DNA from: Avena insularis
Taxonomy: Eukaryota > Streptophyta > Magnoliopsida > Poales > Poaceae
Direction of reading: 5' to 3'
Assembly: GCA_023614405.1 (NCBI GenBank)
Contig: CM042687.1
Span: 233,952,292-234,016,291, forward strand
DNA: 64,000 nt
Shown here: positions 34,455 to 46,544 of the stretch, one piece after another
Layout of the letters: each line of letters opens with the position of its first letter
Numbering within the stretch: the first letter of the stretch is position 1
Notes under the pieces: model-generated
Databases searched by the model: none
The model's input: the letters and a program-made list of their open reading frames with translations, nothing else
What the model was told of the DNA's origin: nothing
Made by a program: the position numbers and the translations under genes

Positions 34455-37400
34455 ATGGCCAGCAACAGCTCTACTCCTTCCATGACGGCGTAGGGCGAAG
34501 CCGCGGCGAAGCCGGCGAGCTCCATTGTCGTGTCCCCAGAGGGTCTGGTCATCCCCGTCTCGGTGGTGGTTGAGTCCACCGGCGGCGACCATAATCTAGC
34601 GGCGCTAGAGCCGCTGGAGGAGGAGCTTGACTCCCACAAAGGCGATTGGCGTGGTTTGGACATCACGGACCGCGATATCAAGGAGCTGATCGCCGAGGGC
34701 TACCTCCCTGCGACGGAGGGGCTCGCTTGGCGGGCGGCGCCAGCCGGCGAGGTGACACCTTCTCCCTAGGCCGGAGAAAAGGTGTACCCCAAAGCCCAAT
34801 TGGTACGCGGTGTCTCCCTTCCCATCTCTAACATCTTCCTTTCCGTCTTGAATCACTATCGAGTCCAGCCCCAAAACCTCTCTCCCAATAGCATCCAAGC
34901 GCTTTAGCAATTACGCGGCACTCTGCGACGGTTACTTAGGGATTAAACCTAGGCTAGATCTCTTCGTGTATTTCTTCACCGTCAAGCGTGAAGCCGGAGC
35001 CAGTAAGGACGAACTTAGAAATTGTGGCACCATAAGCTTCAAGATCCGTCTTGGACGGCGGTTCCCCGACATCGTCCGCCACGAGTCCTGCAAGAACTGG
35101 CAGCGTACTTACTTCTACAGATATCCCTACGGCGGCCGAAATGCGCGTGCCGGACTTCGTCGATGGAGCCGCCGCCGAAACTTCGACATGGAGATCCCAA
35201 GACTCCCTTCCCTCTGACATCGACGCTTCCCGCACCATCAGGCGGATAGAGTGGTTCGTAGAGACGGGTTTAACCGGCTTGGACCTAGCCATGTGCTAGC
35301 TCATCAGGCAAATCCAACCTCTGCAGCACCGCGTGAAGCTGATGCACGAGTATACCAGCGATAGAAGGGATAGCCTCCGCATCTCCGTGGACATTTTCTC
35401 GAGCGACTCCGTCAAGCTCCGTCTTAAGGACATCGTCAAGGTGAAGGACAAGCGACATGGCTTCACCATCACCTACGACATGTTCGTAGACAGTAAGTGC
35501 CCAAAGGTAATTGTTTATCTTCCGTGTATGACATATACTCCAGTTCTTCCGTCTAGCTATTTTGATCTCATCTAAACACGGTGACTTCTCACTTAACAGC
35601 TTAGCGATCTAGAGGAGGACAGCATGGCTGCCCAAATCTACGATCCAAAGATGAAGGAAGTCATGGTCGTGTCCGATGACGATGCTCCATTGGCGCGAAA
35701 GTGGAAGAGCTTCACCTATGACGCTGCCGACGGAGGCAAGAATAAGAAAACGGAGGGTGGAGCCTCCAAAAAGACTACCGCCGCCCTGGAGGCGGAGAAA
35801 AGAAAGACTATCGGGATCCCTTTTGCCAAAGCACCCCCACTTGTGTAAGCTTATTTTCCTCCGACATTGTCTATTTATCTGTCTTGCTCCTGTACTTATA
35901 CATTTTGCACGTTTCAGGAAGAAAGCCACGACCAGCTTGAAGAAGACCTCCAAAACATTGGGGGCTTCTAGAACCATTAAGGACATGCTACATCGCAACG
36001 CATCTCCCGCCATCGCCCCTGTCACTCCCTCCTTCAAGCCCTCGTCTGCCCTGACAAACTCACAAGCTAAGGAGGCATCTGGCCCTTCCGCCATGGAAGT
36101 GGACTCAGGTGCCTCTACTAAGGTCATTGTCGTGACGAGAGAGAGTGCCCACCAAATGGCTGAAACTCCAGCTAAGGATGCCATCGGTGGTGGTAAGCGA
36201 TGGTGAAGCAGGTACTTGCCGTGGCGCGCCCCGCCAAGAAAACCATAGAGTATCCAAAGATAGTCTATCCGGTACTTACGCCGGATAGAACTGCTCTGGT
36301 TCCTGGTGCGGCGCTGACATCTCCGACGTGCGGTCTCGAGGAGCTCCTCCGACAAGCAGAGATCTTGCAAGGAAACAACGTATCCTTTAGCAAGCTGCTG
36401 GCCGAGAGCGCTACCAACCTCAAGATCATTGCACTTGTAAGTTTTTATTTGCCTTTTGCATTTCATATGAGTATCCCACTATAGCCCCCGAGGATGTAGA
36501 CGGAAAACCATAGGTCTTTGCGTCTAGATGCTCTAAGAGTGACTAAGCTAGAAAACTTCTCACTGTAGCCCCCAAGCATATAGGTGGAATGAATTATTCC
36601 GACTAGATGCTTTAAAAGTAGCATACGCAGTGTTTATAAATTTCAATACTGTAGCCCCCAAGCCTCTAGTTGTAACTGAATTAGTTCCGACTAGATGCTT
36701 AAAGAAAAGATAAGCATATATCCGATTAAAAACTTTATACTGTAGCCCCCAAGCTTCTAATCGAAAACTGAATTAGTTCCGACTAGATGCTTAAAGAAAG
36801 ACTAAGCATATTGCTAAGTTAAAAACTCTCGCTGTAGCCCCCGAGTGTCTAGGTGGAATTTTTCCGGCTAGATGCTCCAAGCAGACCAAACAATGTTTAA
36901 CTTTTTCCTTTTTTCCACAGAACGAGAATGCTCGGAGGGGCATGGACAACGACAAGTATCAGAAGATGCGCGCAGACTTGGAAGCTGAAAAGGGTAAAAC
37001 TGCCTTCTTGAAGGAACAGATCACCAAGAGCAAGCGTCTGTTTTTTTTTCGCATTCCGACTTGGTTTTGTGCCCACATTCTCCGAGTACTCACTGTGTAC
37101 TTTGCTTTCTCCGACTTGCAGAAACCATTGACAAGGCTAAGGACATTGTCGAGCAATCCAAGCACATTCAGGAGCTGTATAGCGAGAACAAGATCCTTAA
37201 GCAAGATAGGAAGGACATGCTGAAGATGCATGAAGAATCGATGAAAGCCCTGCAGGACTCCGCCACCGAGGAGATGAACCGCTTGAAGGAGGAGATCTTG
37301 ATCTTAAAGGATCAGAAGAAAGCTGCTGACGAGCAGAATCAACGCCACCATGAGGCATACAAAGCTCCTCCAACAAGAAAAGGACTCCTTGGCGGATACC

Positions 37401-38027
37401 CTCTGGCAAGTTGAGGCTAGCATCTTCAGTAAGTGATTCTCCGTCTTGGATTTCTGTAGTCTAGATACTCTGAATTTTTGAACTCATGTGCTCCTTGTCA
37501 GAATTTGCAGCTCCTATGGGTTTAACCCGTTCGCCTCCTCCAGCAAAGGAATGCATGGTTCTTGCCGGCAACTTCATCAACACTGCCATCGCGCAAGCCA
37601 AAGAGATTGCCAAGCCCCTCCAAATCAACATCAAGGCATCGAACTCTATGGCGAAGACTCGGAGATCCTGCGCCGAGCCCCCGAGCGTATCACAAGATGG
37701 AAAGCTTCATGTGCACGGGTCGACGCAAGGATGGCGCTATCCATGGTGAAGGCACACTACGAAGATGCCGACATCGACACGGTGACCTCTGGTATTCCTG
37801 ACGTAGATGATGATGGCAAAGAGATTAATCACGAATCCATCTTGTCGTCACTCGCGGGCTATGATACCAGAGTTGCTGAGTTAGTCGACGTCAATGTGTT
37901 CGTGCCGATGAATACAATAGATAGCGGCATCCAAAGCTCCTCTGAGTCCCTTCACACCGCCGACTTCGAGGGTGGTTCTCCTGCTACTGATGACGCTGCT
38001 TCCAAGTCGCTTGCGCCAAAGGAATGA
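34455..38027 (+). pseudogene. antisense additional ORF of element A (Transposase_28/PF04195-like plus coiled coil), decayed
   Basis: The ATG at 34455 is followed 12 codons later by TAG; the same frame reopens to 34769 (DITDRDIKELIAEGYLP). Further pieces are out of frame: PRLDLFVYFFTVKREAG (34940-35000) follows SPNSIQAL after a one-base loss. Coiled-coil pieces with lysine/glutamate heptads occur at 36942-37050 and 37120-37370. A C-terminal piece (37700-38027) has the MALSMVKAHYEDADIDTV block and ends TGA. Introns with GT-AG borders separate several pieces, for example ending TTTTCCACAG near 36920. The family is that of the Pfam entry called putative gypsy-type transposon; its function is unknown. 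It lies antisense between integrase and the 3' LTR, as in other Tat-lineage elements. Confidence 0.7.
36479..36890 (+). repeat. tandem repeat, five units of 83-92 bp, in the antisense gene intron of element A
   Basis: Units start at about 36481, 36564, 36650, 36741 and 36833, each with TGTAGCCCCC followed by (A/G)AG, and most with CCGACTAGATGCTT. On the element's sense strand each unit carries a GGGGGCTACA purine tract like the true polypurine tract at 33725. Confidence 0.9.
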
Positions 38028-38537
38028 AAAACAACTTGTAATATTTGTTTCACCTTTGATGCGTATGCAGAAAAAACTATGTATTTAACTTAAGGCGGAA
38101 AACAATGTTGTATGTCCTGCTACTTAAGAACCAGTTTCCAGCATGTATATATTGTTTAAGCAAGTGCTGGCTTATCCATTACTTTGGTTCTTATGCTTGA
38201 CCTTTCGTGAGTCGGAAGACTCGTTGTCGGAACCATGCGCTCAGGTGATGATGCCCAATGGCACCGTCAATAACCTAAACACAAAATCGCCGACAATAAG
38301 TGTAGAAAGTCGCTACTCCAGAATCCACATAAAAACGTCAAAGAACGTGTAGACCAGAAAACTTAAGCTAACGCCCGTAGGCGGAATTTTCACAAGTGCA
38401 ATCGCAAAACTTGTGCATAAAGGTTTTACATGATCCAAAAATGAACACTAAAGAAGGTAAAAGACTCAGAAATATGAGTGAACCAGAGAGCTTTATTTCA
38501 TTGATCATATAAGAGGTACACAATTAGATAAAAAATG

Positions 38538-39668
38538 CTAAGTGTAAAACGGACGTAGCTGTGCTATGTTCCATGGCCGATGAAGCTTCGGGTAGTCATC
38601 ATCCGGGTCACTTCGCTTACGCATATGATCCTCGTTGGGTCTATTCTTCAGTTCACGATTGTCAACGAGGTAGTAAGACCCATTGAGCAGCGCCTTGCTT
38701 ATGATGAACGGTCCTTCCCTTGGCGGGGATAATTTGTGTGACTTTTTCTGCTTAAGTCGGAGCACCAAATCCCCCTCTTTAAACGAGCGATGCCGAACGC
38801 GGTGACTATGGTAGCTGCATAGCTTCTGCTGGTAGATGGCGGATCTTTGGCATGCCAAAACGCGCTCCTCCTCGAGAAGGTCCACATCTAGGTGTCTGGA
38901 TTATTTAGCGTCATCTTCGCCATAGGCGGCGACTCTTGGTGCATCGTGAAGTATGTCGGAAGGTAGGATGGCTTCTGCTCCATATACCATGAAGTAAGGG
39001 GTGTAGCCGGTGGATCTGTTGGGTGTAGTTCGTAAACTCCATAGCACAGATGGCAATTCTTCCGCCCAGGCTCCAGCTGCTCTATGTAGCGGTGCCTCAA
39101 GACGTGGCTTGATTCCTTGCAGAATTAATCCATTGGCTCGCTCAACCTGACCAATGGATTGTGGGTGTGTCACAGATGCAAGGTCAAGTCGGATGCCCTT
39201 CTCCCAACAATAAGCCTCCACTTCTCCGAATGACAAGTTGCTGCCATTGTCGGTGATAATGCTATGTGGGAGACCAAATCTCACCACTAGATCCCGAACA
39301 AACCTGAGGGTTGTTGCCCCATCAAGCTTTCTAATGGGTTTAGCTTCTATCCATTTAGTGAATTTATCAACTGCTACAAGAAGATGCGTAAACCCACATG
39401 GTGCCGTTTGTAACGGTCCCACCATGTCTAGCCCCCAGACTGCAAATGGACAAGTTATTGGTATTGTTTGCAATTCTTCAGTAGGAACATGTGGTTATCG
39501 GGCATAATACTGGCATCCCATGCATGTCTCAACCAGCTTGTCGGTGTCCGCCTTTGCAGTCAGCCAGTAGAATCCTTTCCGAAAGGCTTTCGCGACCAAC
39601 GATCGAGGAGCGGCGTGATGCCCGCAATCTCCAAGATGGATTTCGCGTAGGATTTCAATACCTTCTAG
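38538..39668 (-). pseudogene. integrase of element A
   Basis: Continuous in one frame with the RNase H above it, but broken by TAG (39669-39671), TAA (39495-39497) and TAA (38901-38903). It holds part of the zinc-binding region, then the catalytic triad: D in WGLDMVGPL, D in IITDNGSN, E in IGQVERANG. The C-terminal GDLVLRLKQKKSHKL block and a final HRPWNIAQLRPFYT resemble the GPY/F-type C-terminus of plant Gypsy integrases. It would insert the cDNA copy; here it is non-functional unless the stops are bypassed. Confidence 0.88.
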
Positions 39669-40413
39669 CTAGAAAACACACTTTAGGTATACACCTGTAG
39701 TGCTCCTTTTGTAGAGTTGTCCATTGATTATGGTATAACCCTTTGCTCGTCGTACTATTTGCCGTCTTTTGACCTCATCGTCGGGCAAAGTTCCGTGTTC
39801 GAGATATTCCATGAATGGTTTTATCCAAGCCGGAGGAACCTTTGTCACCATGTTGACGAAAGAGTCAGCTCTATCCGGGTTGTCGATGTCGGCTCCCTTC
39901 ACGGATGGTGTACGTAGGTGCTCTAGGAAGACTCCTGGCGGAATTATTTTGCGCCCTGATCCAAGCTTAGATAGCAGATCAGCCGCCTCGTTTTGCTCCC
40001 TAGGTACATACTTGACTTCGTAGCCCAAGAAGCTCTTGGCTAGTTCGTCCACTTCATCTCGATATGCCGCCATCATAGGGTTCTGTGCATTCCAGGTGCC
40101 AGCCACCTGCTGGGCAACCAAGTCGGAATCTCCACAGCAAACTATGCACTTGATGCCAATATCCTTGGCTACACGTAGTCCGTGAATGGGTGCTTCATAC
40201 TCCGCCATGTTGTTTGTAGCCTCGAAGTGGATCTGCAGAACGTAGTGTAGCTTGTCTCCTGTTGGTGACTGTAGAAATACACCAGCCCCCGAGCCGTTGA
40301 GTAACTTTGATCCGTCAAAGTGCATCACCCAGTACTCTGGTTCCGGCAACAGAGTAGCATCTGGCATCTCCGTCCAATCTGCAACAAAATCCGCCAAGGC
40401 TTGTGACTTGATA
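39669..40413 (-). pseudogene. RNase H and linker of element A, cut by element B
   Basis: Open frame with the RNase H motif YWVMHFDGSK, then NMAEYEA and GDSDLVAQQ, ending at the TAG at 39669. At 40413 the frame is cut inside the RT/RNase H connection by element B. It resumes at 51988, with one GCGTT retained, giving a continuous CNAIKSQALADFV reading. Confidence 0.9.
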
Positions 40414-40418
40414 GCGTT

Positions 40419-40913
40419 TGACGAGGTTTGATCTCGTCAATGCCCATTGTTATGGACTTGGGTTTTGGAGAAGATGGGGATGCTGGAGATCGTGGAACGG
40501 TTAACAGACAAGCAACCAGGGGACACGAGATTTACCCAGGTTCAGGCCGGAGGAAAAACCCTACTCCTACTTATGCGCTCTTGATTACGGCGGAACCGAA
40601 GATTACAGGTGCGCCAGATTCGATCTGGCGTGGAAGTGCGTGTCGAAAGTATGAGTCGAGAGATCTAGGGCGTGCCCTCCTGGCCTTTATATAGACTTAG
40701 GTAGGTCCGGGCATAGTCCTAGTCGATTCTGAGTTCTAGGGTTTTACCCCTTTGAATTTCCTATCTATGCTAGTCTTGCTCTCCAAGGATCCGAAGGCGT
40801 CATGGGCCTTGGCCACCTGAAAATCTTCATGGGCCAGCGCATATCTACTGTGGGCCTTCCTTGGGCTGGACCAGGTATGCTGAAGTCACGTGCCGTGAGG
40901 TATAACCATGTCG
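40419..40913 (-). repeat. 3' LTR of element B, 495 bp
   Basis: TGACGAGGTTTGATC to ATAACCATGTCG on the plus strand; the terminal A of the partner LTR is G here. It is followed by ATAGCCCCGG, the inverted polypurine tract. Confidence 0.93.
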
Positions 40914-41439
40914 ATAGCCCCGGTGATCAGTTGAATCGTAGATTAGGCTGAGGACTCTTCCATCTTTCGGGTGCAACTATGTATTAATAGTATATGTGTG
41001 TAGGGATCGTTGACACGTGTGCCTGACTCACCTGATGGATCAGGGTCAGTTAAATGTCTTAGGACGAAACAACACGATCTTCTTCAGGTTCGAGTCCCTC
41101 AACTCGGACCTGGAACATATGCTGGCGTAATTCGACTCAGGCCGCGAAGGACTTACAGGAGTGGAATTCCAGTGATTTTAATTAATATACCCAACGCGTC
41201 CGTCGGGATTTTTTGTCACGCCTGTTGACATGGATTTGTACTAGCAGAGCATAGTCATGTACGTTGCCAGGCCGTCAGATTATATCTGCAGGTCTTATCT
41301 TTGCGTCGCAGACGCAACATCCGAACATTTGTCACCGCGGAGGTGTTTCGGGTGGCCAAGGAGATTATCGCTCACTCAGCGTTTGTTGGGGCAGAGATGC
41401 CAAAAAGTTTTGCGTGCTGATCCGAAAGATCTCAGTCGA

Positions 41440-41760
41440 AGAATTCATAGGGTGCGTGACCAGCGCTCCCTATGGGAGTAACTGTGAGTGTAGTCGTGAA
41501 CTCGGCGAAGACTTTAATTCAAGCATTGTTTGGTTGTTAAGTCCGTAGGACTCAAAAATTTTCGGATGCTTAAATCCATTCTCCCTATGGGAGTAGCCCC
41601 CGAGTCCGTAGTGGAGTCGTAGACTCGACGTAGGACTCGAAGAAATACTTTGTCATTATTCATCTTCCGGGTGCGCGGCCAGCGCTCCTGATAGGAGTAG
41701 CCCCCGAGTATTTAGTCGAATCGAAGATTCGAGTGAGTACTCTTAGCTGTGGAGCAAAGA
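41440..41760 (+). repeat. tandem repeat of the polypurine-tract region in element B
   Basis: Units of about 104-117 bp aligned on GGGAGTA(GCCCCCGAG), near 41477, 41594 and 41698, each with a following GTCGAATCG-like stretch and TTCGGGTGC-like stretch. The same pattern starts at the LTR border (40914). On the sense strand two units carry CTCGGGGGCTAC. Confidence 0.75.
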
Positions 41761-42041
41761 ATTGTAGTTGGAGCTAGTATAGCTTTTGATGACATCAGTG
41801 CTGACGATCGATGACCTCAAGCGTCTGCTACGCCAGAGATGACTTGACTGGACGAACGTGGGTCCCATTTGCTGACTTTGAATTGACTGGTCACGCGCTG
41901 CGTGGAGATAATTACGGCGTCTCCTCGATTTCCAGCGTAGTGGGCGTGGTAACGATGGTTTGTTGTGGTGGACGCGTATGCGGTCAGATCTGTCGTTGGC
42001 GTTAGGTCTTCTGGATGGGCGGTATCGTTAAATCGTCTTCG

Positions 42042-42052
42042 CTATTATAATC
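42042..42052 (+). promoter_or_regulatory. TATA-like box of the antisense gene in element B
   Basis: CTATTATAATC, 169 bases before the ATG at 42211, followed by a pyrimidine-rich leader. The placement is similar to TTATAAATAG in element A. No direct evidence of transcription. Confidence 0.4.
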
Positions 42053-42210
42053 ATTGGGGGAAATCGTGGTTTGTTTTCACCGCACCAGTTCTTGTGTTCA
42101 CTGCCTCCTTGTTCTCGAGCGATTCTTGCTTCGCGCTGGGATATCCTTCCCCATTTCCTTCGTTCTTTCTGCGTTTTCACTGCCGGCGCCGCCGGCGCCA
42201 CCGTAGCGCA

Positions 42211-43798
42211 ATGGGGAAAACAAAGAAGTCTTCATCTGCGGTTAGGACCAGCGCCGCCGGAGGAAAGAAGGGCACCGCCGCTGCTTGCGTCACCGATGGT
42301 GGCTGGCGGCGATCAGAGACGCGGGAGAGTGATCTCCGCAAGCTTCGCGAGCGGGGCCTGATCCCGCAAGATAGGGAGGCCGTCAAACTCCCGGGCAATG
42401 AGGTAATCCCCCGTCCCCCATCTGGGTATCGGGTTATGTTTCTCGCCTTCGTTGTGCGTGGGTTTTCTTTTCCAGTCCACGACTTCCTCCGTGGACTGCT
42501 CTTCTTCTATGGGATTCAGCTTCATCATCTGTCTCCCAATTCTCTTCTCCACATTGCGTGTTTTATCACTTTTTGCGAGTGCTGGCTTGGCATTGAGCCG
42601 CACTTTGGCCTCTTCCGGAAGCTCTATTCCGTGAAGAGGCAATCTGGTTCGGATGGTGTGTATCCCATTGGGGATTTCATCATCTCCCTTAGTCCCAATG
42701 TGCTCTTCTTTTCCTTTTCCATGTCCGAATCTGTCCAGTACTGGCGGAGGCGATGGTTTTATATCCGCGACTCCGTAGTGCCCGCGTAGCCCCCAAGTCC
42801 TTTTCTTACTGCTATTTCTTTTTCTGCAGCCTTTTGTGCAGGAGGCCAAGCGGCTGGTGCAAGAGCGTCTGGCGCTGGAGGCGAACCTTCGGCAGCTTCA
42901 AGGTATCCAATCAGTCTTTCGATGCCTCTCTTATGTATCCTGGTTCTGTTGTTTGACACTTGATTGTCTTGAATGCAGAGGAGCATAACGATTCTCTCCG
43001 TAAGGTCGACGCTCTCAAGAAGAGCCTTGGTCAGTCGGAGCAGAAAGCCGAAGCCGTCGTTGGTGCGAAAGAGCGCCTCGAGCTAGAGCTGACTAAGGTA
43101 GCCGAAGCGAAGGAGCGTCTGCAGCAGGAGGCCGCAGATCGTGAGGAGCAGCTGGCCACCGTTGCGGCTGCTCGTGAAAGAGAGGTGGCGGTGAAGCTCA
43201 TCGCTGCTGCCAAGGCTATTTCGGGTGAATGCTAGTTTTGTACTTGTTTCTTTTTCTACGGGTCTTCTTCTATGCTGCTTTTCTTCATGCTTTTCTTATT
43301 TTTGTCTCAGATGCCGCAGGCATCGAGTTCGACCGCGGTGCTCTGGAGCACGGGAGCGCTCTAGATGATGCCACTGTGGCGGTCGAAGACCGCTGCAGCA
43401 CCGTCGTCAACTCCCTTGCCAAGGCGAAAGAGGTCCTTGGTCGCTTCTACCAGGAGCTTTTCCCGAAGGGCGCAGCCCTTGATGATGTGGATGCTCTGGC
43501 AGAGGCTCTGTCAGCCGAAGCGCCTGCGGCGTACAAGCGCAAGCAGAAGGGCATTGGTGCGTCCGTCGGGCTGGCGATGGCCTTGGCTGCTGGAGCGGAG
43601 CTGGATCTGCCTCAGATCACCTCTCGGATGCCGACGGCTGCGGATGGATCCGAGGTAGCCTTTGCTGCCTATTCTGCTCGCTGCAAGCGATATGGGCCCA
43701 AGCTCATTGATTTGTTGTCTGAGTATGCACTGCGGCAGCAGGGCGGGGCCAAAGCTAGGCAGTCTGGCTCCGAGGCGACTCAGGGTCCTGCATCTTAG
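42211..43798 (+). CDS. antisense additional ORF of element B: four exons, 456 aa, PF04195-like domain plus coiled coil
   Basis: Predicted exons are 42211-42774, 42830-42902, 42979-43224 and 43311-43798. All three introns have GT...AG borders, phases match (0, 1, 1), and the joined frame is 457 codons with no internal stop. Residues 1-60 are basic. Residues about 70-188 contain PPSGYRVMFLAF, RGFSFPVHDFLRGLLFFYG, NSLLHIACFITFCECWLGIE and WRRRWFYIRDS, the pattern of the Pfam family Transposase_28 (putative gypsy-type transposon). Exons 2-3 form a Glu/Lys/Ala-rich coiled coil. Exon 4 is helical with no known motif. It lies antisense between integrase and 3' LTR. The function of this family is unknown; I infer a structural or DNA/RNA-associated role only from the coiled coil. 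The first splice donor is the least certain junction. Confidence 0.75.
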
Positions 43799-44000
43799 GC
43801 GTAGTAGACGTAAGGTAGTTTGTAGTCTACTTTTTGTTGTAAATATTTTGAAGAATACCATCCTTGTGCCACGTTGTGGCCTTATATATTTAATGAATTC
43901 CTCTGAGTTGCGCTCTATCCTTGGCTGAATGTCTGTGTTCCTTTCTTTTTCTGCTGCTATAGGTTCCTTCGGGTGCTGACCTAGTTGACACCTCATCTGC

Positions 44001-44773
44001 TATGCCATTGCGACCATCGCTGGATGATTCTTTGCAGCTCACTTTCCTTCGGGATCGCGTGATGTAGTCGGAGAGGAGTTGCTCGGATTCTGTGATGTCT
44101 TGCGGCGTTTGGAAGTCCAAGGCGGATCGTGGTGCAGCCAGAGAGGAGTACTTGATGACGGAGCTGGTTCGGCTGTCCGAGCAGCTGCAATGTAAGTTGA
44201 TCTTTGGTTTGATCTGTAGCTCAGTTCTTCGGATGAGCCTGCTGGCCTTATTCTTGTTTTGTGCGATTGTCGCAGGTGCGAATCTTGCTCCGAGGGAAGA
44301 AAAAGAGCGGGTCGCTGTTCGGGTCAATTTCTTGACTCAACAGGACATCGAGGCCGGCGGCTTCTTCTGGATGGATCGCGATCGCGCCATGGTTCTGGCG
44401 ACGGTGCAGGATCGTGTTTATCAAGTTTCACGGGTGCTCCACCAAGTGCAGACATCACTTTCCTCAGTGCTGCACGTCATGTTTCCTTTGGATGTCTGAA
44501 AGCGACCCTTGCGGGTCTTACATCGATGTTTGGTCGAGCAATGTCAAGGAGCTGGTGGGGCAGTAGCTCGTCGCGGGAGTGAAGGCTGCTTTGTCTCTTG
44601 TGAGGGTGCACCGTCCTAACGTAGATTTGGCTGATGTGGCAGCGGGGCCGCCTTCTCGGCCGGACGGCGGTGAGTGGGACATGCGCCCGCATTACGCAGC
44701 TGTAAGACAGTATGCCGAACAGGTCGTAGATTTGTTTGAGCAGCGTGCTCGGGTTATTCTTCAGAATAGGTAG
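44001..44773 (+). pseudogene. second antisense ORF piece of element B, decayed
   Basis: Open pieces: a helical segment ending LVRLSEQLQ at 44190, followed by GTAAGTT (donor) and an acceptor TTGTCGCAG before 44276. Then GANLAPREEKERVAV through VYQVSRVLHQVQ to a TGA at 44497. After a frame change the piece SLVRVHRPNVDLADVAAGPP runs to a TAG at 44773. Stops also occur near 44065 and 44564. The last block resembles the C-terminal block of the antisense ORF in element A (MVKAHYEDADIDTV). In A the corresponding parts form one gene, so in B it may be the detached C-terminal half of the 42211-43798 gene. Confidence 0.55.
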
Positions 44774-45145
44774 GACCTGAAAATAAACAGATAGATGTAA
44801 AATTTGTATATTTCGGCTGGGCGTGTTGTGCCCTTTGTTGTAAAGGTTTGTTTGTTGTTAGCACGCAGCGTTTTGGTTGAGTACGTGTCCTTTTCGTTTG
44901 CCTGACGTTGTTAGCTACTCAGGTGTACACGTTTGATCCTCAGTCGACGAAATCGTGAGGTGGGGGGAGCCCCCGAGTGCATATGTAGCATGTAGTAAAG
45001 TTGCGAAAATAGTGAACTGAAGTTATGGGGCGAGACACTTAGCTTCATTTATATCGTAATGGAGGAGGTACATTGTTCGGCTGAGTAGCCTTAGCTGAAA
45101 GCCTTATTGAAAGTAAAGAAGGGGGGTAGGTTGCTACGGATAGAA
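44774..45145. other. spacer between antisense genes and integrase end of element B
   Basis: No open frame. It contains another GGGGGGAGCCCCCGAGTGC (about 44962-44980), a perfect short inverted GGGG(G)CTCCCCCC-type motif related to the polypurine repeats. Confidence 0.5.
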
Positions 45146-46544
45146 TCATCGCAGGTGCGAGATATTCCATGGGTTGGAGTATGCAACTCCAGACTCCACG
45201 TGCTTGAGGCGATAGGCACCACCTGGGATGACTTCGGTAATGGCGTAGGGTCCTTCCCATGGTGACTCGAATTTATTCGGTCGCTTTTGCTTGAGTCGCA
45301 AGACGAGGTCTCCTTCGACGAAGGACCTTGGGCGCAGCCGGCGGCTTTGATAGTTGCGGAGACTCTGCTGGTACACCGCTGATCGAGCTGCTGCTATATC
45401 CCGTGCTTCGTCGAGTGTGTCGACGGTATCTTCGAGTGCAGCCATGGATTCGGCTTCGCTGTAAGCGACGACTCGTGGGGCCTGGTGGCGTACTTTGGCT
45501 GGTAGCACGGCCTCAGCTCCGTGCACCATGAAGAATGGTGTGTAGCCGGTGGAGCTGTTTGGCGTAGTCCGTAAGCTCCACAGGACAGATGGTAGCTCTT
45601 TCATCTAGTTTCCATCTTTTTGCTCGAGTGAGCTCATGAGCCGCTTATTGATGCCGGCGCCGATTAGGCCGTTGGCCTTTTCCACTTGCCCGTTTGTTTG
45701 CGGGTGTGCCACTGAGGCATACGTGATGTTGATCCCAAGGCCTTTGCAGAAGTCCTGGAATTCTTCGGAGATGAAGTTCGATCCGTTGTCGGTGATGATC
45801 TTTGCGATGCGCTGAACACAGACAATGGATTCGAAGAATTTGACGGCGGTTTTGCCCTTCTGGTTGGTGACTGGCATGGCCTCGATCCACTTGGTGAATT
45901 TGTCGACTGCGACCAGGAGGAAGACGTGTCCCCCTTTCGAGGATTTTGGCAGTTTGCCGATCATGTCAAGGCCCCATTGGGCGAAAGGCCAAGCTATAGG
46001 TATGGGTCTGAGCTCGGACCCAGGTGCGTGCGGTTTGTCGGCGAACCGCTGGCATCCGTTGCATCTTCGGACGATGTCGCTTTTCGCTCATGGCCGTTGG
46101 CGATGAATCCTGCCGTGAAACGGCGACAAGGGAGCGGCTGCCTGCGTGGTGTCCGCAGATGCCCTCATGGATGTCTTGGAGTATGGATTTACCGTTGTCG
46201 ATGGTGACGCACCGTTGTAGTACACCCGTGATGCTGCGTTTGTACAACTCTCCGTTGATGATGGTGAAGGCTTTTGACCGGCGAGATATGCGCCGGGCGT
46301 CTGTTGGGCTGTCAGGCAATTCTCCGGTTATCAAGAACTGGAGGTATGGTCGCGTCCAAGTTTCTTCGACTGCCATGACCTGCATTAGGTTGACCATGGC
46401 TACCTCTGTGTCCAGCTTTTCGGGTCCTTCGTGTCCTTCGGGTAGCGTAGCTCCCGAGTGTTCTGCTTCTTCGGGTAATCCCTTGGGGAATTTCTGCTTG
46501 ATGGATGGCACGCAGATCTGTTCAAGGAACACACCTGGTGGCAC
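45146..46544 (-). pseudogene. integrase of element B
   Basis: Zinc-binding region around 46030-46230 (decayed: frame changes near 46100). The catalytic core at 45605-45964 has VAVDKFTKWIEA (D), IITDNGSNF (D) and GQVEKANG (E). A TAG at 45605-45607 interrupts the frame where the expected residue is Trp (next block MKELPSVLW). The C-terminal part 45146-45604 keeps GDLVLRLKQKRPNKF and ends NPWNISHLR with TGA. Confidence 0.88.
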
